Part shown: positions 8,488 to 15,124 of the stretch, piece after piece
How the letters are laid out: each line of letters opens with the position of its first letter
Position numbering within the stretch: the stretch's first letter is position 1
DNA from: Candidatus Krumholzibacteriia bacterium
Lineage (GTDB): Bacteria; Krumholzibacteriota; Krumholzibacteriia; Krumholzibacteriales; Krumholzibacteriaceae
Reading direction: 5' to 3'
Assembly: GCA_025453655.1 (NCBI GenBank)
Contig: JALOPX010000019.1
Location: 1-35,715 of the forward strand
DNA length: 35,715 nucleotides
The notes under the pieces: generated by a model
The model's input: only the letters and a program-made list of their open reading frames with translations
Databases searched by the model: none
Told to the model about the DNA's origin: nothing
Program-made: the position numbers and the translations under genes

Positions 8488-8727
8488 CTATACCGACAGC
8501 ACGAGTCTCAGCCCCTCGTCCAGGATCGACTGGGGCTTCGAAGTCGGTTTAGAGACCCTGCCGGTGAGATACCTTTTGTCGAGGGTGATGAGCTGCGAGA
8601 CGTTGATCACCGAGTCTTTCTTAAGCCCGCTGTCCTTTCGCCCGAGAAGCAGGTTGCCCGGAACCCCGGGCAACGCGAGATTCGCAGGGAATTGACCGGC
8701 AGAAAATTCCGTGATAGTCTCCGCCAT
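8488..8727 (-). pseudogene. mazF: 5'-truncated mazF (PemK-like toxin) remnant
   Basis: The 79-codon frame ends with about 60 residues that match the MazF C-terminal half: NLALPGVPGNLLL, GLKKDSVINVSQLITLDK, and a final LDEGLRLVLSV. MazF toxins are about 110 residues; the N-terminal half with the catalytic loop and the RGE(I/V)W..-type start is missing, and the first ~15 codons after ATG 8727 do not look like MazF in any frame. No ribosome site is evident before the ATG and no MazE-like antitoxin gene is adjacent. MazF is an endoribonuclease, but this copy lacks much of its fold, so it is most likely a dead fragment left by past gene turnover next to the injection operon. Confidence 0.7.
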
Positions 8728-8734
8728 GGAACGC

Positions 8735-8763
8735 TTGTCTTTTCGAGGTGTTAATAATAAATA
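8735..8763 (+). promoter_or_regulatory. Possible promoter of the broken PD40 gene
   Basis: TTGTCT (8735-8740) and an AT-rich -10-like TAAATA (8758-8763) lie 17 bases apart, 31 bases before the GTG at 8795. The -10 match is weak and the whole patch is AT-rich, so the exact element is uncertain. Confidence 0.3.
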
Positions 8764-8794
8764 ATAACGTCCCCGACTCCGGGAAGGAGGCCAG

Positions 8795-9794
8795 GTGTAC
8801 TTGCGAATCCGGATCTTTTTAATTGCATGGGTGGCGTCCGCGTTCGGCGCCTCGGACGGTTTTACTTTCCCGCCTGCCGGAAAGGGCCCCTATCTTGGAC
8901 AAAAACCGCCCGGCATGACCGCCGAGATTTTCGCCCCCGGTCTTGTTTCCAGCGACGCTTTCGAGCACAGCCGGCTCGAGATCTCCGGCGACGGGATGGC
9001 GCTTTACTGGGTCGTCCAGCCGGAGCGGGGAAAGCAACTGATCTTGTCGACGAACTGCGGTACGGACGGTGTCTGGTCGAAGCCGGCACCCTTGCCCATT
9101 TCCAACGGCACTAAGGAACTGCCGTTCCTCCATTCTCCAGCGCTTTCTCCGGACGGAAAAACGCTTTACTTCTCCTGTATTGAAATTGCCGAAGGAGGGG
9201 CGCACGGATCGACAGCGTCCGGGCAGACTCTCTATGCTGTTGATTTGAAGAATCCGCGCTGGAACGCCCCGACTGCGATCAAGGCCTGGTTCCCCGATTC
9301 TCTATGCTGTTGATTTGAAGAATCCGCGCTGGAACGCCCCGACTGCGATCAAGGCCTGGTTCCCCGATCCCGGAAGCGTCTGGGCTTACACGTTCGCCGC
9401 CAATGGCAACCTTTATTTCGACAGCGACTTTAAGCTTTTCAGCATGACCCGCCGGGGCGTTGATTACGATCCGCCGGCAAAGCTCGGCAATCCCGACATC
9501 GACGATCATGAGGGCTTTGTTCCCTTTGTGGCGCCTGACGAATCCTTCATCATATACAGCTCGACACGGGCCGGTTCGGTCGGTGGCAGCATCGATCTGT
9601 ACGTCACTTTCCGCACGCCCGGCGGCGGCTGGGGACCGCCAAAGAACCTGGGGCCGGAAGTAAACACCGACGACAACGAACGTTTCCCTTCGATTTCTCA
9701 CGACGGCAAGTACTTCTTCTTCCTCCGCAACGATCCGTATGGCGACTCCAGCTTCTACTGGATCGACGCGGCGATCATAGGGAAGGCGAAATAG
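8795..9794 (+). pseudogene. PD40/WD40-like propeller protein, frame broken by 70-bp tandem duplication
   Basis: Starts GTG 8795 with GGGAAGGAGG upstream and a signal peptide (MYLRIRIFLIAWVASAFGAS). The reading frame runs to a stop at 9313; the rest of the protein continues in the +1 frame to 9794. The cause is visible: bases 9229-9298 are repeated exactly at 9299-9368, and 70 is not a multiple of three. Deleting one copy joins the halves into about 309 codons (TLYAVDLKNPRWN...AWFPDPGSVWAYTF). The restored protein shows TolB-like PD40 motifs (LSPDGKTLYFSC, FVAPDESFIIYSS, ISHDGKYFFFL), expected to be a periplasmic or secreted beta-propeller with an unknown ligand. The copies are identical, so the event is recent or an assembly error. 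Confidence 0.85.
9229..9368. repeat. Exact 70-bp tandem duplication
   Basis: Two directly adjacent identical 70-base units, 9229-9298 and 9299-9368, inside the PD40 gene. The flanks differ at once (C versus T before, T versus C after), fixing the unit length. The duplication shifts the frame by one base. Confidence 0.97.
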
Positions 9795-9818
9795 CTGCGG
9801 GGCAGCCTGGACTGAAAA

Positions 9819-9843
9819 ATTCCCGCGCAGCCCGCGCGGGAAT
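9819..9843. terminator. Perfect GC-rich hairpin after the PD40 gene
   Basis: ATTCCCGCGC, a five-base loop, then GCGCGGGAAT: a perfect 10-bp stem 25 bases past the PD40 stop. There is no T-run on the plus-strand 3' side, but the AAAAA just before the stem gives a T-run on the minus strand, so it may be a weak or bidirectional terminator. Confidence 0.5.
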
Positions 9844-9872
9844 CAGGCCCCGAGATTGTGAAACAGCTCGTT

Positions 9873-9897
9873 GCATAATTGGACGGTCCAAATATGC
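9873..9897. repeat. Near-perfect 25-bp palindrome
   Basis: Twelve-base arms (GCATAATTGGAC / GTCCAAATATGC) around a single central G at 9885, with one mismatched pair. It lies between the PD40 hairpin and the GNAT gene. It could be an operator or a recombination-site fold; nothing in the sequence decides. Confidence 0.5.
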
Positions 9898-9984
9898 CAC
9901 AGGCCGGGTAGGCCCCGGATGCCGCCCGAACATTAGTGAGAACATGAGGCCGTGAGATGGCGGCGGACTCCTGCTGACGCCAGC

Positions 9985-9993
9985 GTTATACAG
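9985..9993 (+). other. Possible integron attC right core site (GTTATAC)
   Basis: GTTATACAG at 9985-9993, 16 bases (counted from the end of GTTATAC) before the GNAT start codon, is the exact reverse complement of CTGTATAAC at 10483-10491 just behind the GNAT stop. That is the arrangement expected for the two ends of an integron gene cassette. The site departs from the GTTRRRY consensus by one base. Confidence 0.35.
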
Positions 9994-10007
9994 ATAGAGA
10001 GAAAGAC

Positions 10008-10478
10008 GTGGAAATTTCGAAGGCGGTTCCTGGAGATGCAGCAGCGATGGGGCGGCTTCACGCCATCGTTCACAACCTGCACGTCGAGAATCTGGAACGG
10101 CATTTCAAGACTGTGGATGTTTATCATTTTGTTGAAGTCTCACGAGCGACTCTCAAGCAGCCAAATGCGTACACCGTAGTTGCGAGAATTGATGGGGAGG
10201 TTGCCGGATTTGCTGTGGGTGTGATACGCGAAGCCCCCGAGTCTCTGTTCGCAAAAGAGACCAGGCATCTGTACCTCGATCGTATTGCTGTGGATCCGGC
10301 CTTTCGGCGAAAAGGCATTGGGAGAGAGCTGGTTCAAGCGCTCTTGAATCATGCGCGGCGCGCAGGATTGGGGCAGGTCGTTCTCGATACGTGGGAATTC
10401 AATGAAGGGGCTCGCAGTTTCTTTCTGTCGATGGGATTCAAACGACAGATGCAACGCTTATCGATGGGGCTCGATTGA
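10008..10478 (+). CDS. GNAT-family N-acetyltransferase
   Basis: 156 residues from GTG 10008; only a weak purine-rich ribosome site precedes it. The GNAT fold is clear: N-terminal strand ISKAVPGDAAAMGRL, strand pair YTVVARIDGEVAGFAVGVI, then LYLDRIAVDPAFRRKGIGRELVQALLNHAR with the acetyl-CoA pyrophosphate loop RRKGIG, and the final W.FNEGARSFFLSMGF helix-strand. It transfers an acetyl group from acetyl-CoA to an amine; the substrate cannot be read from sequence. The gene is visibly less GC-rich than its neighbours (for example TTTATCATTTTGTTGAAG), and lies tightly between complementary 9-bp sites (9985 and 10483), so transfer as a mobile cassette is plausible. Confidence 0.88.
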   Translation: MEISKAVPGDAAAMGRLHAIVHNLHVENLERHFKTVDVYHFVEVSRATLKQPNAYTVVARIDGEVAGFAVGVIREAPESLFAKETRHLYLDRIAVDPAFRRKGIGRELVQALLNHARRAGLGQVVLDTWEFNEGARSFFLSMGFKRQMQRLSMGLD

Positions 10479-10482
10479 GGCG

Positions 10483-10491
10483 CTGTATAAC
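10483..10491 (+). other. Possible integron attC left core site (GTATAAC)
   Basis: CTGTATAAC begins four bases after the GNAT stop codon and is followed by TCCGCCTGCGGC. It is complementary to the site at 9985. No matching right half (GTTRRRY) was found in the next 150 bases, so any attC here is incomplete or interrupted. Confidence 0.35.
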
Positions 10492-10553
10492 TCCGCCTGC
10501 GGCTGCCGTCCCGCAGATGATGCGGATGTCGACCTGTGAATGGGAGAGTTCAA

Positions 10554-11135
10554 ATGACAATGACGATGATCAGGATTACTGGTATTCTCGCCCTTCTTAT
10601 GGCAACGGGCCGCCCCGCCTGGGCGGAGAACGGCGAACTGGCGAGGCTTGCGCGGGAGGATCAATCGGTCCGTGCCGGCAGCGAAGACTTGAGTTCCGAT
10701 GATGAGAGGCGACGGAGGGTGCTCGAGCTGCTCGCCGAAGGACTGGTTGTCACGCCGACGGACAAGTTTAACGCGGGATTAGTGCTTCAACACACGGGCC
10801 TCGTCTTCTGCGGAGAAGATCTCAAGTCACAGAGCGTGGAGAATTACCTTTTGGCGCATTTTCTGTTCAAGCAGGCTCTGGCCGGCGGCATGAAGGAGGC
10901 GGCATATTTGGCGGCTGCGTCGATTGACCGGTATCTGAGCTTCGCGCTGGGTTTCCAAATGTACGGAACGAATCGGATCATTGATCCGGTTACGGGCAAG
11001 GAGTACCTGGTCCCGATAGATCGAGCGGTTACGGATGAGGAACGGGCTTTGTACGGCGTTCCCGCGCTTCGAGAACTTTTACAAAAATGGCCTGAACAGC
11101 CTAAAACGGCCCGACCTGACAGTGTCGGCGGCTGA
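10554..11135 (+). CDS. Exported protein of unknown function (DUF6624-like)
   Basis: About 193 residues from ATG 10554 (GGGAGAG upstream); a GTG at 10536 is in frame but less likely. The N-terminus MTMTMIRITGILALLMATGRPAWA is a signal peptide with an AWA cleavage site, so the protein is periplasmic or secreted. The mature part is alpha-helical and has LAREDQSVRAG, ERRRRVLELL, a TDKFNAGLVLQHTGL segment, AAASIDRYLSFALGFQMYGT and DEERALYGVPALREL. That order of DQ..R, QH and Q.YGT elements recalls DUF6624-type proteins, of unknown function; I am not certain of the match. It is separated from the upstream GNAT by 75 bases and from the CPBP gene by 187 bases, and shares direction with both. Confidence 0.65.
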   Translation: MTMTMIRITGILALLMATGRPAWAENGELARLAREDQSVRAGSEDLSSDDERRRRVLELLAEGLVVTPTDKFNAGLVLQHTGLVFCGEDLKSQSVENYLLAHFLFKQALAGGMKEAAYLAAASIDRYLSFALGFQMYGTNRIIDPVTGKEYLVPIDRAVTDEERALYGVPALRELLQKWPEQPKTARPDSVGG

Positions 11136-11322
11136 CAGCCGGTTATATCGTGCCGTCGGGTGGAAACAAAGAGGCTGGTTAAAGAAAGATCGCGAAGAGT
11201 GTAGATTTCATATTTGGAAAAACCTGCACCGGCGCGGCAGGGGATGCACCAGCCTGCCGGCGCGAAGGACGCAGCCGCAGTTGATGCCTGCGTCAGACCT
11301 GCAGAGCAGGATGAGGAGTGTA

Positions 11323-12432
11323 ATGCCAAAGATACTGTCCAGGTTTCTCAAATCAGATGAAGCGAAGAAGAGGGCTCGCCGAATCACCCTTTTCGCGCTT
11401 CTTCTCGTTGCGGTGGTCGATTGGTGGATCGTAATCGAAGACGGGGCCAGCAACGCGCGCGTCATTACGGGGATCGTGGCGTCCGCGACCTTGGCGCTTG
11501 AGATGTTTTATCCGACGAGGCGACGCCTGCTGCGACGGAAGCGGCCCGGGGAAATCCGCTCCGGCGGCAGCGAAAGAGCAGGTTTTGGAATGTCGCTCCC
11601 GCGGAAAAAGATACTGGTGTTCCTGGTTCTTACATTCGGATTCAGTTCGATCTTTCTCCATCCGATAATCTCGTCCGGATCCCTCGGGAAACATGTAATC
11701 GGCCTCATGTGGTGCCCCGGAGTCGCCGCGATCATCACGCAGCTCTTCTTTCACAGGAGCCTTCGGGGCCTTGGATGGAAACCTGGCCGCGGCAGATATA
11801 TCTTGTGGGCGTACGCCCTGCCCGTCATCTACGGCATCGCGCTGTACGGCATCACATGGCTGACAGGGCTCGGCAGATTCGTTCCCGATCAAATCCTTCA
11901 GTGGGCCGCCGAAAGATGGCACATCCAATTCGCCTCGGCATCCATGAACGTGGGTATTTACGCTTTTGCCATGGCGACGGCCGGCGTGCTATTCAGTTGC
12001 CTGCCTGCCCTCGGGGAGGAGATCGGCTGGCGCGGCTTTCTCGTGCCGGAGCTCATCAAGGTGACCTCGTTCGCCCGGACGGCCCTGATCAGCGGCGGCA
12101 TATGGGCCGTATGGCACTATCCGGCGGTATTCTTCGCGGATTACGGCAACCCCGCGACACCCCTCTGGTTCAACGTGATCTTTTTCACCGCCGGGGTTCT
12201 CGGAATCAGCTTCGCGATGGCCTGGCTGCGGCTCAGATCGGGGAGCCTCTGGCCGGCCGTCGTCCTTCACGCCAGCCACAACCTCTTCATACAGGGAATA
12301 TTCACGCCTCTGACCGCCGATACGGGCATCACCGCCTGGGTGATCGGCGAATTCGGGGCGGGCCTGGCCATTCTCCTGGCCCTGACGGCATGGCTGTTCT
12401 GGCGCATGCGCGCGGAACCTGCGGGTCACTGA
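11323..12432 (+). CDS. CPBP (CAAX/Abi-like) intramembrane metalloprotease
   Basis: 369 residues from ATG 11323 (AGGAG five bases upstream). The frame opens much further upstream but overlaps the previous gene there without support. Two N-terminal hydrophobic helices (about 20-35 and 40-60) are followed by a basic linker, then about six more membrane helices. The family motifs are intact: EEIGWRGFL (Glu232, Glu233, Arg237), SGGIWAVWH (His265) and VLHASHN (His316, His319, Asn320), forming the intramembrane active site. CPBP proteins include CAAX prenyl proteases and bacterial bacteriocin-immunity or stress proteins; the client is unknown. The extra N-terminal helix pair and Arg-rich linker are additional to the usual core. 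The 187 bases before it hold no recognisable gene. Confidence 0.88.
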   Translation: MPKILSRFLKSDEAKKRARRITLFALLLVAVVDWWIVIEDGASNARVITGIVASATLALEMFYPTRRRLLRRKRPGEIRSGGSERAGFGMSLPRKKILVFLVLTFGFSSIFLHPIISSGSLGKHVIGLMWCPGVAAIITQLFFHRSLRGLGWKPGRGRYILWAYALPVIYGIALYGITWLTGLGRFVPDQILQWAAERWHIQFASASMNVGIYAFAMATAGVLFSCLPALGEEIGWRGFLVPELIKVTSFARTALISGGIWAVWHYPAVFFADYGNPATPLWFNVIFFTAGVLGISFAMAWLRLRSGSLWPAVVLHASHNLFIQGIFTPLTADTGITAWVIGEFGAGLAILLALTAWLFWRMRAEPAGH

Positions 12433-12511
12433 TATTTCCCTCCTATCCATCTTCCCTGCGTAAGGACTCAGGCTGCCGCGGAGTCGAAATAATAGCTTAA
12501 GCACTTCCGCA

Positions 12512-12539
12512 TTGAGTTTCCCCGCCAATGTATTATTTT
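12512..12539 (+). promoter_or_regulatory. Possible promoter of the serine hydrolase gene
   Basis: TTGAGT (12512-12517) and TATTTT (12534-12539), 16 bases apart, about 105 bases before the ATG at 12644. The -10 is imperfect; TATTAT at 12531 is an alternative. The rest of the 211-base gap from 12433 shows no gene. Confidence 0.35.
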
Positions 12540-12643
12540 ATGACTAGTGGCCACTCTAATCGTTTTTTACCCGTTACGGAGATGACGGCGCCATTGACGA
12601 AGCGGGTCGATGCCGCCGGCCGGAAGGAAGGAAAAAGACCCTG

Positions 12644-14125
12644 ATGCCGGAAAAAATAATTCATCGCGGGACCTTCTTGTCTATCGTCGTTATTCTTGGC
12701 TTTTCCCTCACGTTCTCGATGTGCGCCTCGGCGCCCGATCAGCCCGGGCCGCCAGTCGACGCGTACGGCGACCTCGCTTCGCGCCTCGGGGATTTCGTCT
12801 CCTCCTTCGGGATCGCCGGGCTTGCCGTAGGAATCGTCTCCGGCGGAAGGATCGCCTATGCGGAGGGGTTCGGGTACGAAAGCGCGGAGACACTCGAGCC
12901 CGTGACTGCGAACACGCTCTTCCACGCCGCTTCGATCTCGAAGACCTTCGTCGCCACGGCCGTCATGCAACTTGTCGAGCAGGGACTTGTCGACATCGGC
13001 GATCCGCTCACGGACTATATCCCCCTCTTCACCATGGCCGACGAAGGCTACCGGGGCATCACCATCAAGCAGATGCTGACGCATACGTCGGGAATGCCCG
13101 ACGTCCGGGACTATGAGTGGGAGGCGCCGCGGTACGACGAATACGCCCTGGAAAATTACGTGCTCAGCCTTTACTCGGAGCACTTGCTCGCCGAGCCCGG
13201 CTCCGGCTGGGCGTACAGCAACCTGGCGTTCGATTGCCTGGGAAACGTTATCGCGAATGTCAGCGGTCTTTCCTTCGAGGAGTATGAGGCGCAGCACGTT
13301 CTCGGGCCGTCGTACATGCCGGCGAGCACATTCCTCAAACCGGCCGCGCTGCCGGCCGGGTGGGCGTCGCCGCACCGGACGTACATGACCCCGCGCGTGC
13401 GGGACGTGTACCCGTACAACCGGATCCACGCCCCGAGCAGCACGCTTCACACGAGCGTCGTCGAACTCTGCAACTGGGCCATCACGAACCTCAACCATGG
13501 AAACTTCGGCGGAACGTCCATTCTTCAGGATTCGACTTATGAAAACCTTTGGGGCAATCACTATGCAATCCCCGACGGACGGGGACTCTTCCATAACGGC
13601 GGGCACCAGGGCCTCGCATGGGCCGTCGGAACGTACGGCGGCGAGACGATCGTCGGGCACAGCGGAAGCGACGAGGGTTTCGTTTCGAACCTTATCCTGG
13701 TCCCCGACAAATCGGTGGCCGTCGCGATCCTCTGCAACATCGATTCGCCGTACCTCCAGGAGCTCACCTGCCTCGTGCTGGACGCGGCGCTTGGGCTCCC
13801 TGCCGCCGAGCTGCATCCTCCGGCCGGGGTCGCGGCGCTCCGGACCCTTGAGGCAAGCGGGCTCGAGGCGGCGGTCGCGATGTGGGATTCGCTGAAGACC
13901 GCGAGCCCGGACGGGTACGACTTCTCTTCGACCTGGACCTTCAGCGTCGGGGAGTCGATTCTGGAGATGGGAACACCCGCCGAGGCGGAGCTTTTCGCGA
14001 GGTTCTATGGAAGGACCATGTCCGCCGACGTCGTGGAGGAAGCTGTCGACCTGCTGCGCGCCTTCCTGCTGCAAAATCCCGGCCACGAGAACGCGGAGAT
14101 CATGCTGGCGATCCTGTCCGGCTGA
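12644..14125 (+). CDS. Secreted class C beta-lactamase-like serine hydrolase
   Basis: 493 residues from ATG 12644, with GGAAGGAAGG 14-20 bases upstream. The N-terminal hydrophobic signal (residues 11-27) ends in FSMCAS; Cys27 could be lipidated although the lipobox is atypical. The serine beta-lactamase/DD-peptidase triad is present: SISK (Ser97-Lys100), YSN (191-193) and HSG (339-341) in place of KTG. The LTHTSGMPD segment near 146 is typical of the family. Members include AmpC-like enzymes, esterases and D-aminopeptidases; without KTG a true beta-lactamase role is less likely than esterase or peptidase activity. About 110 extra C-terminal residues (from about 385) are helical and may be a separate domain. 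It is monocistronic, with the chitosanase gene 117 bases downstream on the same strand. Confidence 0.9.
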   Translation: MPEKIIHRGTFLSIVVILGFSLTFSMCASAPDQPGPPVDAYGDLASRLGDFVSSFGIAGLAVGIVSGGRIAYAEGFGYESAETLEPVTANTLFHAASISKTFVATAVMQLVEQGLVDIGDPLTDYIPLFTMADEGYRGITIKQMLTHTSGMPDVRDYEWEAPRYDEYALENYVLSLYSEHLLAEPGSGWAYSNLAFDCLGNVIANVSGLSFEEYEAQHVLGPSYMPASTFLKPAALPAGWASPHRTYMTPRVRDVYPYNRIHAPSSTLHTSVVELCNWAITNLNHGNFGGTSILQDSTYENLWGNHYAIPDGRGLFHNGGHQGLAWAVGTYGGETIVGHSGSDEGFVSNLILVPDKSVAVAILCNIDSPYLQELTCLVLDAALGLPAAELHPPAGVAALRTLEASGLEAAVAMWDSLKTASPDGYDFSSTWTFSVGESILEMGTPAEAELFARFYGRTMSADVVEEAVDLLRAFLLQNPGHENAEIMLAILSG

Positions 14126-14186
14126 ACTGAGCACCAGCATTACTGTATAAAACAGGGAAATATTGTTGTACGATTATCAGGGTCAT

Positions 14187-14198
14187 CTCATATATGAG
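14187..14198. repeat. Perfect 12-bp palindrome upstream of chitosanase
   Basis: CTCATATATGAG, 44 bases before the chitosanase ATG. It could be an operator or overlap a -10 element (TTGTAC at about 14166 lies 15 bases upstream of it). Short AT-rich palindromes also occur by chance. Confidence 0.35.
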
Positions 14199-14242
14199 TT
14201 AATGGCCGCCTTTACGAACCGATATCGGCAGGAGGAGATATC

Positions 14243-15058
14243 ATGAAACGTATCGTCATCTGCTTTTGCCTGATCGCGGGATTGCTCGCGTGCGACAAGG
14301 ACTCCGGGGGGAACGGCGAATCATCGGGTATGGAGTTTACCGAGGAACAGCGCCTCCTCGCCGATCAGATCATCAGCGTCTTCGAGAACGACACCCCCGT
14401 GATCGATTACGGCTATGCCGAGAACCTGGACGACGGGCGCGGCATCACTGCCGGCCGGGCCGGGTTCACCTCGGCGACGGGCGACATGCTCGAGGTGGTC
14501 GAGCGCTACACCGAGCTCGTCTCCGAAAATCCCCTGGCCGATTATCTCCCGCGCCTCCGGGAGCTCGCCGCCGCGGAGGACGGTTCCGTCGAGGGACTTG
14601 ACGGCCTGGAAGCGGCGTGGCTGGAAGCCGCCGATGACCCGATCTTCAGGGATGTTCAGGACGAGGTCGTTGACGATGAATATTACTGGCCGTCCGTGGA
14701 ACATGCCGGCGCGCTCGGATTATCCTATCCGCTTAGCCTTCTGAACCTCTACGACGCCTGCATTCAGCACGGCGACGGCGACGATCCCGACGGGCTGCCG
14801 GCGATCATCGACAGCGCGTCCGCGTTTGTCGGCGGGTCGCCCGCCGAGGGGATCGATGAAGACGACTGGCTCGAGGCGTTCATGGACATCCGCCGGTCGG
14901 TGCTGCTGGATCCTTACGATCCGGATACGGCCGAGGAATGGGCCGAGTCGGTCGGGCGGGTCGACGCGCTGATCGAAATCTTTCAAAGCGGCAACGTGAT
15001 GCTGGAACCGCCGATCGTGATCAATCCATGGGGCACGGAATTCACGCTCCCGCAGTAG
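14243..15058 (+). CDS. GH46 family chitosanase, probable lipoprotein
   Basis: 271 residues from ATG 14243 with AGGAGGAG upstream. The signal MKRIVICFCLIAGLLAC contains a good lipobox (LLAC, Cys17), followed by a Gly/Ser/Asp linker, so the enzyme is probably membrane-anchored. The GH46 signature is clear: ISVFEND, then ENLDDGRGITAGRAGFTSATGDMLE(V/L)V. By comparison with the Streptomyces N174 enzyme, Glu48 is the acid (its Glu22) and Asp64 the base (its Asp40), two residues closer together than there. Later YPLSLLNLYDACIQHGDGDDPDG and the DD.WLEAFMDIRRSVL helix also fit. It hydrolyses chitosan to oligosaccharides. The protein is unusually acidic. It ends 66 bases from the convergent kinase gene. 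Confidence 0.92.
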   Translation: MKRIVICFCLIAGLLACDKDSGGNGESSGMEFTEEQRLLADQIISVFENDTPVIDYGYAENLDDGRGITAGRAGFTSATGDMLEVVERYTELVSENPLADYLPRLRELAAAEDGSVEGLDGLEAAWLEAADDPIFRDVQDEVVDDEYYWPSVEHAGALGLSYPLSLLNLYDACIQHGDGDDPDGLPAIIDSASAFVGGSPAEGIDEDDWLEAFMDIRRSVLLDPYDPDTAEEWAESVGRVDALIEIFQSGNVMLEPPIVINPWGTEFTLPQ

Positions 15059-15124
15059 GGGAACCGGCCACGGGGTTTACCAGTCTCTTCGCGGCGGGCG
15101 TCGATAACCTCAAGCCGCCCGGCG

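Noticed and set aside
10479-10640. Complete attC site after the GNAT gene
   Set aside because: A left core (GTATAAC) exists but no GTTRRRY right core is found within 150 bases, so a full attC cannot be claimed.
11215-11265. GC-rich stem (GGCAGG...CCTGCC) before the CPBP gene as a terminator or riboswitch
   Set aside because: Only about seven pairs with an 11-base loop and no T-run; no known riboswitch core.
12533-14140. 535-codon open frame on the minus strand opposite the serine hydrolase
   Set aside because: Arg/Pro/Gly-rich with no motif; the plus strand has a signal peptide and the SxxK/YxN/HxG triad.
15059-15124. Terminator between the convergent chitosanase and kinase genes
   Set aside because: Only a five-pair GC match (GGCGG/CCGCC) could be found and no T-run.
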